A DNA stretch of 64,000 nt from AC-32 sp035518635 (GCA_035518635.1 DATIXI010000039.1:58356-122355), one strand, 5' to 3'; shown: positions 16,590 to 25,531, numbered from the stretch's first letter. Program-made: numbers and translations. Notes: generated from the letters alone by a model not told the origin.

Positions 16590-17722
16590 CCGGTCAGGTT
16601 CTGCACCAGCCTCCTGAATTCCTCGCCGCGCTCCTCGAAGTCGCGGAACTGGTCGTAGCTCGCGCACGCGGGCGAGAGCAGGACGACGTCGCCCGGCTCG
16701 GCGTCGATCGAGGCGAGCGCGGTCGCGAGGTCGCCGTCGCGCTCGGCCTGCGGGATCGCGGCGGCGAGCTCTTCGGCGGTCTCGCCGATCACATGGACGC
16801 TCTTCACGTTCGGCCCGATCGCAGTCGCGAGGGGCGCGAAGGCCTCGCCCTTGCGGGAGCCGCCGAGGATGAGGTGCACCGGCTCGTCCTCGTAGGCAGC
16901 GAGCCCGCGGAGCGCGGCCGCGACGTTGGTCGCCTTCGAGTCGTTGACGTAGGTGACGCCGTCCAGCTCGCGGACGAGCTCGAGCCGGTGCGGCACCCCT
17001 GGAAAGGTGCGGAGCGCCTCCGCGATCCGGTCGTCCTGGATCCCGGCCGCTCGGGCAGCGGCAGTGGCCGCCGCCGCGTTCTCGCGGTTGTGCGCGCCGC
17101 GCATCAGCGGCTCGGCCGGCAGCGGGTCGTCGGCGGAGAACCCGATCCCCTCGAGCCCGAGCCCGCGGGGGACGATCTTCGTCCTCGCCCGTTCGAAGAT
17201 CCGGAGCTTCGCGTCGCGGTATGCCTCGAAGGATCCATGGCGGTCGAGGTGGTCGGGCTCGATGTTCAGCAGCACCGCGATCTCGCAGGCGAGCTCGTGC
17301 ACGTCCTCGAGCTGGAAGCTCGACAGCTCGCAGACGATCCAGCCGCCGGGCCCGACCCGGCCGTCGAGCTCCGTGAGCGCGCGGCCGACGTTCCCGGCCA
17401 CCGGCGCGCCGAGCATGACGCCGAGCAGCTCGCAGGTGGTCGTCTTCCCGTTCGTCCCGGTGACGCCGAGGATCCGGTTGTCCAGCAAGCGGAAGCCGAG
17501 CTCGACCTCGCTCCAGATCGGAAGGCCGCGCTGCTCCGCCTCCGCGACCATCGGCGCCTGTCGCGGCACGCCCGGGCTCTTGACGAGCACGTCCACGCCC
17601 TCGAGCAGCTCGACCGCGGCGTCGTTCCCGAGCTCGCGGTCGGCGACGGCAACCTCCACCCCGCGCCGCTCGAGCGCCGCGACCGCCGCCCGGCCGGACC
17701 TCGCGAGGCCCAGCACGAGCAC
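16586..17722 (-). CDS. murD: UDP-N-acetylmuramoylalanine--D-glutamate ligase
   Basis: Adds D-Glu to UDP-MurNAc-L-Ala. Key motifs: the N-terminal VLVLGLARSGRAAV dinucleotide fold, the P-loop GVTGTNGKTTT, NIEPDHLDRHG, YVNDSKATN and the C-terminal LSPACASYDQF. The start is uncertain. GTG 17722 begins exactly at the first beta strand; an upstream ATG at 17791 would overlap mraY by 52 bp with unrelated sequence; a CTG overlapping the mraY stop is also possible. The end overlaps ftsW by 4 bp. Confidence 0.93.
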   Translation of the reverse strand: MLVLGLARSGRAAVAALERRGVEVAVADRELGNDAAVELLEGVDVLVKSPGVPRQAPMVAEAEQRGLPIWSEVELGFRLLDNRILGVTGTNGKTTTCELLGVMLGAPVAGNVGRALTELDGRVGPGGWIVCELSSFQLEDVHELACEIAVLLNIEPDHLDRHGSFEAYRDAKLRIFERARTKIVPRGLGLEGIGFSADDPLPAEPLMRGAHNRENAAAATAAARAAGIQDDRIAEALRTFPGVPHRLELVRELDGVTYVNDSKATNVAAALRGLAAYEDEPVHLILGGSRKGEAFAPLATAIGPNVKSVHVIGETAEELAAAIPQAERDGDLATALASIDAEPGDVVLLSPACASYDQFRDFEERGEEFRRLVQNLTG

Positions 17723-17739
17723 CCGCTGCGGCAGGTCGC

Positions 17740-18744
17740 TCAGCGGAACCCGGTGAAGTAGCGGTAGTACAGCGCGAACGCGACCGCGCACAGGATCCCG
17801 GTCACGATCCAGAAGCGGACCATGATCTTCGTCTCGGACCAGGCCTTCATCTCGAAGTGGTGGTGGATCGGCGCCATCAGGAAGACACGTCTCCCGTAGT
17901 ACTTGAAGCTGAACACCTGAATGATCACCGAGAGCGCCTCGATCACGAAGATGCCGCCGATCAGGAGCAGCAGGAAGATCGTCTGCGTGAAGATCGCGAA
18001 CGCCGCCAGCGCACCGCCGATCGCCATCGAGCCGGTGTCGCCCATGATCACCTCGGCCGGCCAGGCGTTGTACCAGAGGAAGCCGATCGCAGCGCCGATG
18101 AGCGCCGCGGCGACGATCGCGAGGTCGAGCTTCGTGTCGAAGCGGTGGCCGGGCCTGCCCGAGCGAATCCAGGCGATCACGGCCATCGCCGCGAAGGTGA
18201 ACAGCGCGATGATGCTCGTCCCGGCCGCGAGCCCGTCGAGGCCGTCCGTGAGGTTCACCCCGTTCGCGGCGCCGGCGATCACCAGGAAGAGCAGCCCGTA
18301 CCAGGCGTACGAGAGCTGAATCGCGCCCACCGCGGGGACGTAGACCTCCGTCGGCAGGTGCTGGTGCTGCGCCGCGATCCCGACGCCGATCGTGATCAGG
18401 CCGAGCAGGATCAGCTTCCAGCGGCCGGAGAGACCGAGCGACCGCTTGTGGGTCAGCTTGATGAAGTCGTCCAGGAAGCCGATGGCGCCGCAGCCGAGCG
18501 TGACAAAGAGCACCGCGAGCGCTGGAACGGTGTAGGTGCTCAGTGCGAGGAAGCCGATCGCGGCCCCGAGCAGGATCAGCAGCCCGCCCATCGTCGGCGT
18601 GCCCTGCTTGGCGATGTGGTGCTCCGGGCCTTCCTCGCGAATCTGCTGGCCGAACTCGTGCTTGCGCAGGAACTTGATGAACTGCGGGCCGAGCAGGATG
18701 ACGATGAGCAGGGCGACGACGCCTGCGATCAGGACTCGGCTCAA
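17740..18744 (-). CDS. mraY: Phospho-N-acetylmuramoyl-pentapeptide-transferase
   Basis: Polytopic membrane enzyme making lipid I from UDP-MurNAc-pentapeptide and undecaprenyl phosphate. The 334 residues hold the Mg-binding Asp92-Asp93 in GFLDDFIKLTHK, NLTDGLDGLAAG at 164-175 and the His cluster APIHHHFE near 302. The only sensible start is TTG 18744, which overlaps the murF stop (TTGA); a rare start in a coupled junction may keep MraY levels low. Confidence 0.96.
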   Translation of the reverse strand: MSRVLIAGVVALLIVILLGPQFIKFLRKHEFGQQIREEGPEHHIAKQGTPTMGGLLILLGAAIGFLALSTYTVPALAVLFVTLGCGAIGFLDDFIKLTHKRSLGLSGRWKLILLGLITIGVGIAAQHQHLPTEVYVPAVGAIQLSYAWYGLLFLVIAGAANGVNLTDGLDGLAAGTSIIALFTFAAMAVIAWIRSGRPGHRFDTKLDLAIVAAALIGAAIGFLWYNAWPAEVIMGDTGSMAIGGALAAFAIFTQTIFLLLLIGGIFVIEALSVIIQVFSFKYYGRRVFLMAPIHHHFEMKAWSETKIMVRFWIVTGILCAVAFALYYRYFTGFR

Positions 18745-19982
18745 GCGCTCACCGCCGCCAGCGCCTCCGCGACCGCTTCGAGCCCGACCGCCCGCGAGGC
18801 CTTGACGAGCACGCAGTCTCCCGGCCGGAGCTCGGCCTCGATCGCCTGCGCGAGGGTGGGTGCGTCGAGGTCTTCCTCCCAGGCGATCGCCTCGAGGCCG
18901 CCTGCCTCGTAGTTCCTCGAGAGCGGGCCGACGGCGAACAGGACGTCGACCCCGAGCTCGGACAGCGCTTCGCCGATCTCGCGGTGGTAGTGGGCGGACT
19001 CGGGCCCGAGCTCGGCCATCTCGCCGAGGACGGCGACCGTTCGTCGGCCCTCCGCGCGCTCGACCAGGTGCTCGAGCGCCGCCTTCATCGAGACGGGGTT
19101 CGCGTTGTAGGCGTCGTTGATCAGCAGCCCGCCGCCGGGAAGCGGCACCTCCTCGCCGCGCCAGCGCGAGAACTCGACGTCGACGCGCTCCGGCCTCGGG
19201 AGGCCGAGGGCATCGAGCGCCGCGAGCGCGGCCGCCGCATTTGCGGCCTGGTGCCGCGAGGCGAGGTTCAAGCTGACACCGCCGACGAGCGCACGGCCGC
19301 TCTCGAATGCGACCTCCGGCTCCTCGAGCCGGAGCACGTGGATGTCGTCGCGCGCGACCGGGAAATCCTCCGGGACGATCGCCGTTCCGCCCGGAGGAAG
19401 CGCGGCGACGAGCTCGCCCTTCGCCTCGATCACGCCTTCGAGCGAGCCGACGAGCTCGACGTGCGCGGGGCCGACGTTGGTGATCAGGCCAATCGAGGGC
19501 CGGGCGATCCGGCACAGATCGGCGATCTGACCGAGACCGCGCATCGCGAGCTCGAGGATGCAGACCTCGGTGTCCGGCTCGAGGCGGCACAGCGTCAGCG
19601 GCACGCCGATTTCGTTGTTGAAGCTCGCCTCGGCGGCGATCGTTCGGGCGGCCGGCGCACACAGCGCCGAGAGAATGTCCTTCGTCGAGGTCTTGCCCGT
19701 CGAGCCGGTGATCCCGACGACCTTGGCCCTCGAGCGTTCGCGCACGGCGGCGCCCAGGGCCGCGAGCGCAGCGAAGGCGTCGTCCGGGCGAAGCGTCGCG
19801 GCCGCGCCTCTCTCGAGCGCGTCGCCGCGGAAGGCCACCCCGGGCCCGAGGGCGACGAAGAGATCGCCCGGAGCGATCCGCCTCGAGTCGACCTGGACGC
19901 CGGTGATCTCGTCGGTTCCGGGCGCGACGTCGAGGTCCCCCAGCCCCAGCCCGGCGATCTCCGCGAGCGGAAGGGCGATCAC
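18741..19982 (-). CDS. murF: UDP-MurNAc-tripeptide--D-Ala-D-Ala ligase
   Basis: Completes the pentapeptide precursor by adding D-Ala-D-Ala. The 413 residues contain VDSRRIAPGDLFVAL (N-terminal UDP-binding domain), the P-loop GITGSTGKTSTKD, EASFNNEIGVPLT, LITNVGPAHVE and INDAYNANPVSMKA. It overlaps murE at its 5' end by 4 bp and mraY at its 3' end by 4 bp. Somewhat short for the family (about 450) but all domains are present. Confidence 0.96.
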   Translation of the reverse strand: MIALPLAEIAGLGLGDLDVAPGTDEITGVQVDSRRIAPGDLFVALGPGVAFRGDALERGAAATLRPDDAFAALAALGAAVRERSRAKVVGITGSTGKTSTKDILSALCAPAARTIAAEASFNNEIGVPLTLCRLEPDTEVCILELAMRGLGQIADLCRIARPSIGLITNVGPAHVELVGSLEGVIEAKGELVAALPPGGTAIVPEDFPVARDDIHVLRLEEPEVAFESGRALVGGVSLNLASRHQAANAAAALAALDALGLPRPERVDVEFSRWRGEEVPLPGGGLLINDAYNANPVSMKAALEHLVERAEGRRTVAVLGEMAELGPESAHYHREIGEALSELGVDVLFAVGPLSRNYEAGGLEAIAWEEDLDAPTLAQAIEAELRPGDCVLVKASRAVGLEAVAEALAAVSA

Positions 19983-21370
19983 GTCCTTGCCCCGAGACGG
20001 CGCAGGACGTCACGGGCGACCTCGCGGTCGTCGAACGGGATCGTGCGGTCTGCGAACTCCTGGCCCTGCTCGTGGCCCTTGCCGGCGATCAGGACGACGT
20101 CCCCTTCCTCGGCCTCGCCGAGCGCTCGCTCGATCGCCGCGGCCCGGTCCGGCTCGACCTCGACGTCACCTTTCACGCCGGCGAGGATCTCGTCGATGAT
20201 CGCCTGCGGATCCTCGCTCCGCGGGTTGTCCGAGGTCACGATCGCGACGTCGGCCAGCTCGGAGGCGATCCTGCCCATGATCGGCCGCTTGCCGCGGTCG
20301 CGGTCGCCGCCGCAGCCGAAGACGCAGATCAGCCGGCCGCCCGCGAGCTCGCGGGCGGTCTGCAGAACGCTCTCGAGGGCCTCCGGCTTGTGCGAGTAGT
20401 CGACGATCACCTCGAACGGCTGGCCTTCGGAGACGGACTCGAAGCGGCCGGGGACGCCCCGCACGGACTCGAGCCCCTGGGCGATCGCCGCGTCGTCGAT
20501 GCCGAGCAGGCGGCTCGCGGCGAGCGCGCCGAGCGCGTTCTCCGCGTTGAAGCGGCCGCGTAGCTTCAGCCCGATCCCGTCGAGGGCGCCGGGGCCGATC
20601 TGGGCGTCGTCCGTGAAACCGAACGTGACCGCGTCCGGGCGGTCGGCCGCGATCCGGCGGCCCCAGTCGTCGCCGACGTTGATCGCGGCGGGCGGACGGC
20701 CTTCGAGGAAGAGCCGCCGCTTCGCCTCGAAGTAGCGCTCCATCGTCCCGTGGAAGTCCAGGTGGTCCTGGCTCAGGTTCGTGAACACGAGGACCGAGAA
20801 GCGCACGTGGTCGAGGCGGCCGAGCTCGGAGCCGTGCGAGGTCGCCTCCATCGCGCAGCTCCGGTCTCCGGCGTCGAGCATCTCGCGGAAGGCGCGTTGG
20901 ACGTCGATCGCCTCGGGAGTGGTGCGGATCGCGGGCCGGCGCTCGCCCCCCACGCGGCTCTCGATCGTGCCAAGCAACCCCGGACGGCGGCCCGCGGCGG
21001 CGAGGATCGCGTACAGGAGGAATGCGGTCGTCGTCTTGCCGTTCGTGCCGGTGACCGCGGCGATCTGCAGCTCCTCGCTCGGGCGCCCGAAGAACTCGTC
21101 GGCAACGATGCCCATCGCACGCCGCGCGTCGCCGACGAGAAGCTGCGGGACGTCGAGCTCGAGCGGGCGCTCGACGACCAGGGCGACGGCGCCGTTCGCG
21201 ACCGCCTGCGGCGCGAAGTCGTGCCCGTCCGCCCGGGTGCCCGGAACGCAGAAGAACAGCGCCCCCGGGCCGGCCGTGCGGGCGTCGTAGGAGAGGTCGG
21301 CGATCTCCACCGGCGCGCGTCGCAGGACGTCTGCGGGAGCGAGCGCTGCGATGACGCGCTCGAGGTGCAT
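19979..21370 (-). CDS. murE: UDP-MurNAc-L-Ala-D-Glu--meso-diaminopimelate ligase
   Basis: Adds the third residue of the stem peptide. The motif DNPR at residues 381-384 (SDNPRSEDP) is the meso-diaminopimelate specificity signature, so the wall is predicted to be of A1gamma type. The P-loop is GTNGKTTTAF. The 463-residue protein starts at ATG 21370, 9 nt after TAGACT, and is preceded by 154 bp without genes, so the block murE to murB probably has its own promoter in addition to read-through from mraZ. Confidence 0.96.
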   Translation of the reverse strand: MHLERVIAALAPADVLRRAPVEIADLSYDARTAGPGALFFCVPGTRADGHDFAPQAVANGAVALVVERPLELDVPQLLVGDARRAMGIVADEFFGRPSEELQIAAVTGTNGKTTTAFLLYAILAAAGRRPGLLGTIESRVGGERRPAIRTTPEAIDVQRAFREMLDAGDRSCAMEATSHGSELGRLDHVRFSVLVFTNLSQDHLDFHGTMERYFEAKRRLFLEGRPPAAINVGDDWGRRIAADRPDAVTFGFTDDAQIGPGALDGIGLKLRGRFNAENALGALAASRLLGIDDAAIAQGLESVRGVPGRFESVSEGQPFEVIVDYSHKPEALESVLQTARELAGGRLICVFGCGGDRDRGKRPIMGRIASELADVAIVTSDNPRSEDPQAIIDEILAGVKGDVEVEPDRAAAIERALGEAEEGDVVLIAGKGHEQGQEFADRTIPFDDREVARDVLRRLGART

Positions 21371-21379
21371 CGCCGCGCG

Positions 21380-21385
21380 AGTCTA
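21380..21385 (-). promoter_or_regulatory. -10 element of murE
   Basis: TAGACT on the minus strand lies 9 nt before ATG 21370. No convincing -35 is present, but an 11-bp direct repeat occupies that zone. Confidence 0.45.
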
Positions 21386-21393
21386 CCAAGCCC

Positions 21394-21426
21394 CTCAGCC
21401 GAGACGGCGCTGCGGCTCAGCCGAGA
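21394..21426. repeat. 11-bp direct repeat upstream of murE
   Basis: CTCAGCCGAGA occurs at 21394-21404 and again at 21416-21426, start-to-start 22 bp or two helical turns. The first copy covers the -35 region of the murE promoter, so this is an operator candidate. Confidence 0.45.
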
Positions 21427-21524
21427 ACCGGTGGGTTTGCAGCACTTTTGTCACGCTTCCGTGCCAGACACGTGCGCCGATTCTCGTTACGATCGCCTCG
21501 GGGAGGAGGTGGGGCGAACCGTCT

Positions 21525-23234
21525 TTACGGCGAGTACGGGGTCGGGGTGCTGTCGAGCGTCGACGGCGCGTCGGGCGTGATCCCGCCGTCGAGGTACTGC
21601 AGGTCGAACTGCGCGATCTGGGAGAACGCCGGTGCGGCCACGACGCCGCCCCAGATCGCGCCCTTCGGCTCGTCGACCGAGACGAGGATCACGAGCCGCG
21701 GCCTCGAGGCGGGGACGATCCCGATGAACGACGCCACGTAGCGGGACGTCGAGTAGGTGCCGTCCGGGTCGACCTTCGCCGCGGTCCCCGTCTTGCCGGC
21801 CACCTGGTAGCCCGGCACGGCGGCGAGCGTGCCGGTGCCGTCGAGCACGACGTTCTTCAGCATCGCGAGCACCTGCGCCGCCACGCCGCGCGAGATGATC
21901 CGATGCCGGCGGGGCACGACCGGCCGCTCGTCGCCCACGTGGTCCACGAGGTGTGGCCGCACCCACATGCCGCGGTTCGCGACGGCGGCGTACGCCGAGG
22001 CCATCTGGATCGGCGTCACCGAGATCCCCTGGCCGATCGGCACGTTCCCGATCGTCGAGCCGGACCAGCGGTTCACGGGGAGGACGATCCCCGGGCTCTC
22101 GCCCGGGTAGTCGATCCCTGTCCGCTTGCCGAAGCCGAACCGGTTGATCCACGCCGCGAGCCGGTGAGGCCTCAGCTTCTCGGCGAGCGTGATCGCGCCG
22201 ACGTTCGACGAGCGGGCGAGGATCTGAGCCACGCTCATTGTCTCGGTCCCGCGTGGCTCGGCGTCGTGGATGACGCGGTCGGCGACGTGGATCGAGTAGG
22301 GCAGCGTGAAGCGGGTCATCGGCGTGACCACGTGATCGGAGAGCACTCCGGCGACGGTCACGAGCTTGAACGTCGAGCCGGGCTCGTAGGTGTCCGTGAC
22401 GGCGCGGTTGCGCTGGAACTCGCGCCAGACCAGCGGGAAGGAGTTCGCGTCGAAGCTCGGCGCGACCGCCATCGCGAGCACGGCGCCCGTGCGCGGGTCG
22501 AGCACGATCGCGGTCGCGCTCTTCGCGTGCCAGCGGGCGACGGTCTGCTTGAGAACGACCTGGGCGTTCGCCTGGATCGTGTGGTCGAGCGTCAGGTGGA
22601 CGTCCCGTCCGTCGTGCTCCGCCTGGGACTGGATCGTGTCGATCACCTGACCCGAGGCGTCCTTCACGATCCGCTCGCGGCCAGGCCGCCCGGCGAGCAC
22701 CTTGTTGAGCGACAGCTCCAGCCCCGCGAGGCCCTGGTTGTCGACTCCTGCATAGCCGAGCACCTGAGCGGCGAGCGCGCTCTGCGGATAGAAGCGCCGC
22801 TCCTCGGGGTAGTAACCAAAGCCTGGAAGGCGCATCCGGGCGAGCCGGGCCGCGCGTGCCGGGTCGGCCTTGCGCTCGACGTAGACGAAGCCGCGCGACC
22901 GGTCGCCGAGAGCCGTGGAAAGCTTGTTCGGACCGAGGCGCAGGATCCGGGACGCGGTCTCGGCCTCCTTGAGCGGGTCGCGGACGAGCCGCGGGTCCGC
23001 ATAGACCGTCGTCGCCTGCACGCCGATCGCGAGCTGGACCCCGCTCCGGTCGTAGATCGTGCCGCGGGCGGCGGGAACCGTGACGACCTCGCTCTGCTGG
23101 CTCGTCGCGAGCCGGCCGAACGAGCCCGCACGCACCACCTGCAGCCACGCCGCGCGCATGAACGCGATCGCGAACGCCAGCACGAAGACCGCGAGCAGAA
23201 GCCGAACGCGACGGTTGGCGCTCTTCGCGCTCAC
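21525..23234 (-). CDS. ftsI: Septal peptidoglycan transpeptidase FtsI (PBP3)
   Basis: Class B penicillin-binding protein that cross-links septal wall. The 569 residues show an N-terminal membrane anchor at about 11-32, the RGTIYDRSG pedestal motif near 58-65, the catalytic tetrad Ser287-x-x-Lys290 (STFK), SSN at 342-344 and KTG at 481-483. No PASTA repeats are present. GTG 23234 overlaps the ftsL stop. A 154-bp gap to murE follows, in contrast to the overlapping junctions elsewhere in the cluster. Confidence 0.96.
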   Translation of the reverse strand: MSAKSANRRVRLLLAVFVLAFAIAFMRAAWLQVVRAGSFGRLATSQQSEVVTVPAARGTIYDRSGVQLAIGVQATTVYADPRLVRDPLKEAETASRILRLGPNKLSTALGDRSRGFVYVERKADPARAARLARMRLPGFGYYPEERRFYPQSALAAQVLGYAGVDNQGLAGLELSLNKVLAGRPGRERIVKDASGQVIDTIQSQAEHDGRDVHLTLDHTIQANAQVVLKQTVARWHAKSATAIVLDPRTGAVLAMAVAPSFDANSFPLVWREFQRNRAVTDTYEPGSTFKLVTVAGVLSDHVVTPMTRFTLPYSIHVADRVIHDAEPRGTETMSVAQILARSSNVGAITLAEKLRPHRLAAWINRFGFGKRTGIDYPGESPGIVLPVNRWSGSTIGNVPIGQGISVTPIQMASAYAAVANRGMWVRPHLVDHVGDERPVVPRRHRIISRGVAAQVLAMLKNVVLDGTGTLAAVPGYQVAGKTGTAAKVDPDGTYSTSRYVASFIGIVPASRPRLVILVSVDEPKGAIWGGVVAAPAFSQIAQFDLQYLDGGITPDAPSTLDSTPTPYSP

Positions 23235-23605
23235 CGAGCCCGGCGCCCGAGCTGGACGTAGGTGGTCTGCATCGGGTCGGCGGGCACGAGGCCGTTGCTA
23301 TGGGCGAGCGACTGGATCCGGGGCGACGCCGCTGCGAGCGAGAGCTGGGTTGCGAGCGCCTGCCGGTCGGCGCGAAGCTTTGCCCGCTCGGCGTTGAGCT
23401 TGTCCATGCGGACGTTCAGGCGCAGGACGGCGACGTTCAGCGCGACGACGCCGGTGAGGAGCACGGCGGTGAGCGCGATCCAGACGACGCCGCCCGCGAC
23501 GCCGTGGCGCCGGGCGCGCGCGCGCCGCTTGGGCGCGGGCCTCGGCCGCCGCTGCCTCGGTTGCGGGGGCGGGAGAGCGTGGGCGGCTTCGCTCCAGGAG
23601 GCCAT
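23231..23605 (-). CDS. ftsL: Septum protein FtsL-like
   Basis: A 124-residue bitopic protein. A proline- and arginine-rich cytoplasmic N terminus (to residue 35) is followed by a membrane helix at about 36-61 and a leucine-rich coiled coil at 62-95, the layout of FtsL/DivIC proteins that link FtsQ to FtsWI. Sequence similarity alone would be weak; the position between rsmH and ftsI decides the call. The start ATG 23605 lies two bases after the rsmH stop. Confidence 0.82.
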   Translation of the reverse strand: MASWSEAAHALPPPQPRQRRPRPAPKRRARARRHGVAGGVVWIALTAVLLTGVVALNVAVLRLNVRMDKLNAERAKLRADRQALATQLSLAAASPRIQSLAHSNGLVPADPMQTTYVQLGRRAR

Positions 23606-23607
23606 CG

Positions 23608-24570
23608 TCAGTCGTCCGTCTTGACCGCCGCTCGAAGTCGCGCCGAGGCGGCGCGCGGGTTGGCGGCCACCTCCTGCCGCGTCGGCCGGATCGCGCGGCG
23701 TGAGAGGGCACGGAGCGCAGGCTCGTGGCCGCAGACGCATACGGGGAAGTCGGGCGGGCAGGTGCAGCCGTGCTCCTGCGACCGGAGGAAGCGCTTGACG
23801 ATCCGGTCCTCGAGCGAGTGGAAGCTGATCACGGCGAGCCGTCCACCGGGGCGCAGAAGCTCGAGGGCCTCGGGCAGCGCGGTCGACAGCGAGCCCAGCT
23901 CGTCGTTGACCGCGATCCGCAGCGCCTGGAAGACCCGCTTCGCGGGGTGGCCCTCTCCGAACCGCGCCGGTGCCGGGATCGCGCTTCTGATCGCCTCGAC
24001 CAGCTCGCCGGTGCGCTCGAAGGGCCGCTCCCGGCGGCGCCTGCCGATCGCTCGCGCGATCTGCCGCGCGTAGCGCTCCTCGCCGTAGTCGCGAAAGATG
24101 CGCGTGAGCTCGCGCTCGCTGGCCTCGTTCACGAGCTCACACGCGGTCGGCTCGGAGCCGGGGTCCATGCGCATGTCGAGTGGCGCGTCGACCGCATACG
24201 AAAAGCCGCGCTCGGGTCGGTCGATCTGCATGCTCGAGACGCCGAGGTCGAAAAGGACCGCATCGGCACGGACGCCGTTCGAGGCGAGCTGCTCGAGAAC
24301 GAGCGAGTACTCGCCGCGCAGGAAGCGCCCCTTGACGGCGGTGTGCTTGCGGAAGCGGTCGAAGTAGGCGCGCGCGGAGGGATCGCGATCGATCGCGATC
24401 AGCTTGCCGTCGCCGCGCAGGTCGGCCGCCAGGAGCTCGGCGTGGCCGCCGGCCCCGAAGGTCGCGTCGACCACGGTGTCTCCCGGGCCGACGTCGAGCG
24501 CCTCCCGCACCTCCTCGGCCAGAACGGGGACGTGGTCAGTCGCGTTGGGCCGCAAGACGTTCGGCAACAT
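23608..24570 (-). CDS. rsmH: 16S rRNA (cytosine-1402-N4)-methyltransferase RsmH
   Basis: SAM-dependent methyltransferase of the ribosomal P site. The sequence HVPVLAEEV, the SAM loop DATFGAGGHAELLA, DLGVSSMQID, PLDMRMD, ISFHSLEDRIVKRFLR and the Cys-rich CTCPPDFPVCVCG all match the family. ATG 24570 is chosen because AGGGAG lies 8 nt upstream; a TTG at 24594 would add eight residues. It overlaps the mraZ end by 35 bp. Confidence 0.96.
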   Translation of the reverse strand: MLPNVLRPNATDHVPVLAEEVREALDVGPGDTVVDATFGAGGHAELLAADLRGDGKLIAIDRDPSARAYFDRFRKHTAVKGRFLRGEYSLVLEQLASNGVRADAVLFDLGVSSMQIDRPERGFSYAVDAPLDMRMDPGSEPTACELVNEASERELTRIFRDYGEERYARQIARAIGRRRRERPFERTGELVEAIRSAIPAPARFGEGHPAKRVFQALRIAVNDELGSLSTALPEALELLRPGGRLAVISFHSLEDRIVKRFLRSQEHGCTCPPDFPVCVCGHEPALRALSRRAIRPTRQEVAANPRAASARLRAAVKTDD

Positions 24571-24970
24571 CCTCCGCACTCCCTTCGAGCTCAATGACGT
24601 GGTTGTCCCAGGTCGCTCGATCCCAGATCTCCAGGTGGTCGCCCACGCCGGCGATGACGACCTCTCGGCCGATGCTCGCCTTCTTGGCGAGCGTCGCGGG
24701 CACGAGCACTCGGCCCTGCTTGTCGGGCTGCGCCTCGGACGCCCCGGCGAAGAAGAAGCGCTGCATCATGCGCCCCTCCTTCTTGAGCGGGTCGAGCCCG
24801 GCCAGCCGCCCCTCGACCAGCCGCTCCCACTCCGCCTGGGGATAGCAGTAGAGACACCCGTCCATACCGCGCGTGATGACGAGGCCGCCGGAAAGCGCTT
24901 GGCGAAACTTGGCCGGTAGCGTGAGGCGGTTCTTGTCATCGATCGTGTGTTCGAACTCACCTAGAAGCAT
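24536..24970 (-). CDS. mraZ: Transcriptional regulator MraZ
   Basis: DNA-binding AbrB-like protein with two SpoVT/AbrB domains that represses the division cluster in known species. The 144 residues contain DDKNRLTLPAKFR (domain 1) and PDKQGRVLVPATLAKKA (domain 2), both with the conserved DxxGR/K-type turn. ATG 24970 is followed upstream by four phased AGTGG boxes that overlap its promoter, so autoregulation is very likely. It is the first gene of the cluster. Confidence 0.96.
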   Translation of the reverse strand: MLLGEFEHTIDDKNRLTLPAKFRQALSGGLVITRGMDGCLYCYPQAEWERLVEGRLAGLDPLKKEGRMMQRFFFAGASEAQPDKQGRVLVPATLAKKASIGREVVIAGVGDHLEIWDRATWDNHVIELEGSAEDVAERLAAQRD

Positions 24971-24973
24971 GGT

Positions 24974-25008
24974 CCACTGCGCCCCACTTTAGACCACTCT
25001 CCCCCACT
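24974..25008 (-). promoter_or_regulatory. Four MraZ operator boxes, 10-bp period
   Basis: On the minus strand AGTGG occurs at 25008-25004, 24998-24994, 24988-24984 and 24978-24974, exactly 10 bp apart. MraZ is known to bind TGG-type repeats with 10-bp phasing upstream of its own gene. The boxes overlap the spacer, the -10 and the transcription start. Confidence 0.85.
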
Positions 25009-25014
25009 TGGCAA
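24986..25014 (-). promoter_or_regulatory. mraZ (dcw cluster) promoter
   Basis: TTGCCA (25014-25009), a 17-bp spacer and TAAAGT (24991-24986) on the minus strand. The expected start leaves a leader of only about 9 nt before ATG 24970, with no Shine-Dalgarno sequence. Confidence 0.78.
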
Positions 25015-25063
25015 CCCCTGAGGACCACATCTCACAACTGCGCCTCCCCGGCCGTTTGAAGGG

Positions 25064-25531
25064 ATGATGGAAGCGGTGCGCGTCCCTCCCTTCGAGCGGT
25101 TCTACGAGGAGCAGCGAGAGCCCGTCCTCGGGCAGCTGCGGCGCATGCTCGGCCGCGACGCTGCCGACGACGCGTTCCAGGAGACGTTCCTCCGTGCGCT
25201 CCGCGCGTATCCGGCCCTCGAGCACGGCCGGCACCTGCGTGCGTGGGCGCTCACGATCGCTCGCAACGTCGCGCTGGACGTACTGCGGAAGTCGATCAGC
25301 ACCGCCGCCGACGTCCCCGACCTCGAGTCGATCGACGAGCCGCTGAAGTACGAGGAGCTGAAGCGCCTGACCGAAGACCTGCCACAGAAGGAGCGCGCGG
25401 CCGTGTTTCTCCGCTACGGCTACGACCTGAGCTACGAGGACATCGGCGCTGCGCTCGGCTCGTCGCCCGAGGCAGCCCGGCAGGCGGCGTCGTCCGGCGT
25501 GCGCCGGCTGCGCAGAAAGGAGCTGCGATGA
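25064..25531 (+). CDS. RNA polymerase sigma factor, ECF-like
   Basis: A 155-residue sigma-70 family protein with only regions 2 and 4. Region 2 runs from about residue 10 to 75 (DDAFQETFLRALRAYP, then RAWALTIARNVALDVLRK) and region 4 from about 105 to 150 (LPQKERAAVFLRYGYDLSYEDIGAALG). No anti-sigma gene is adjacent. Its stop overlaps the start of the O6-alkylguanine methyltransferase gene (ATGA), so the two are co-translated. Two adjacent ATG codons (25064 and 25067) are possible starts, preceded by GAAGGG. It is divergent from mraZ. Confidence 0.88.
   Translation: MMEAVRVPPFERFYEEQREPVLGQLRRMLGRDAADDAFQETFLRALRAYPALEHGRHLRAWALTIARNVALDVLRKSISTAADVPDLESIDEPLKYEELKRLTEDLPQKERAAVFLRYGYDLSYEDIGAALGSSPEAARQAASSGVRRLRRKELR

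Noticed and set aside
17740..20013. A MurF-MraY fusion protein read as one long frame
   Set aside because: The frame upstream of 18744 is shadow sequence; true murF is in another frame and ends at the TTGA junction with mraY.
24977..25063. A leaderless promoter for the sigma factor gene in the mraZ gap
   Set aside because: No TANNNT at the required distance. TTGGCA on the plus strand has no acceptable -10.
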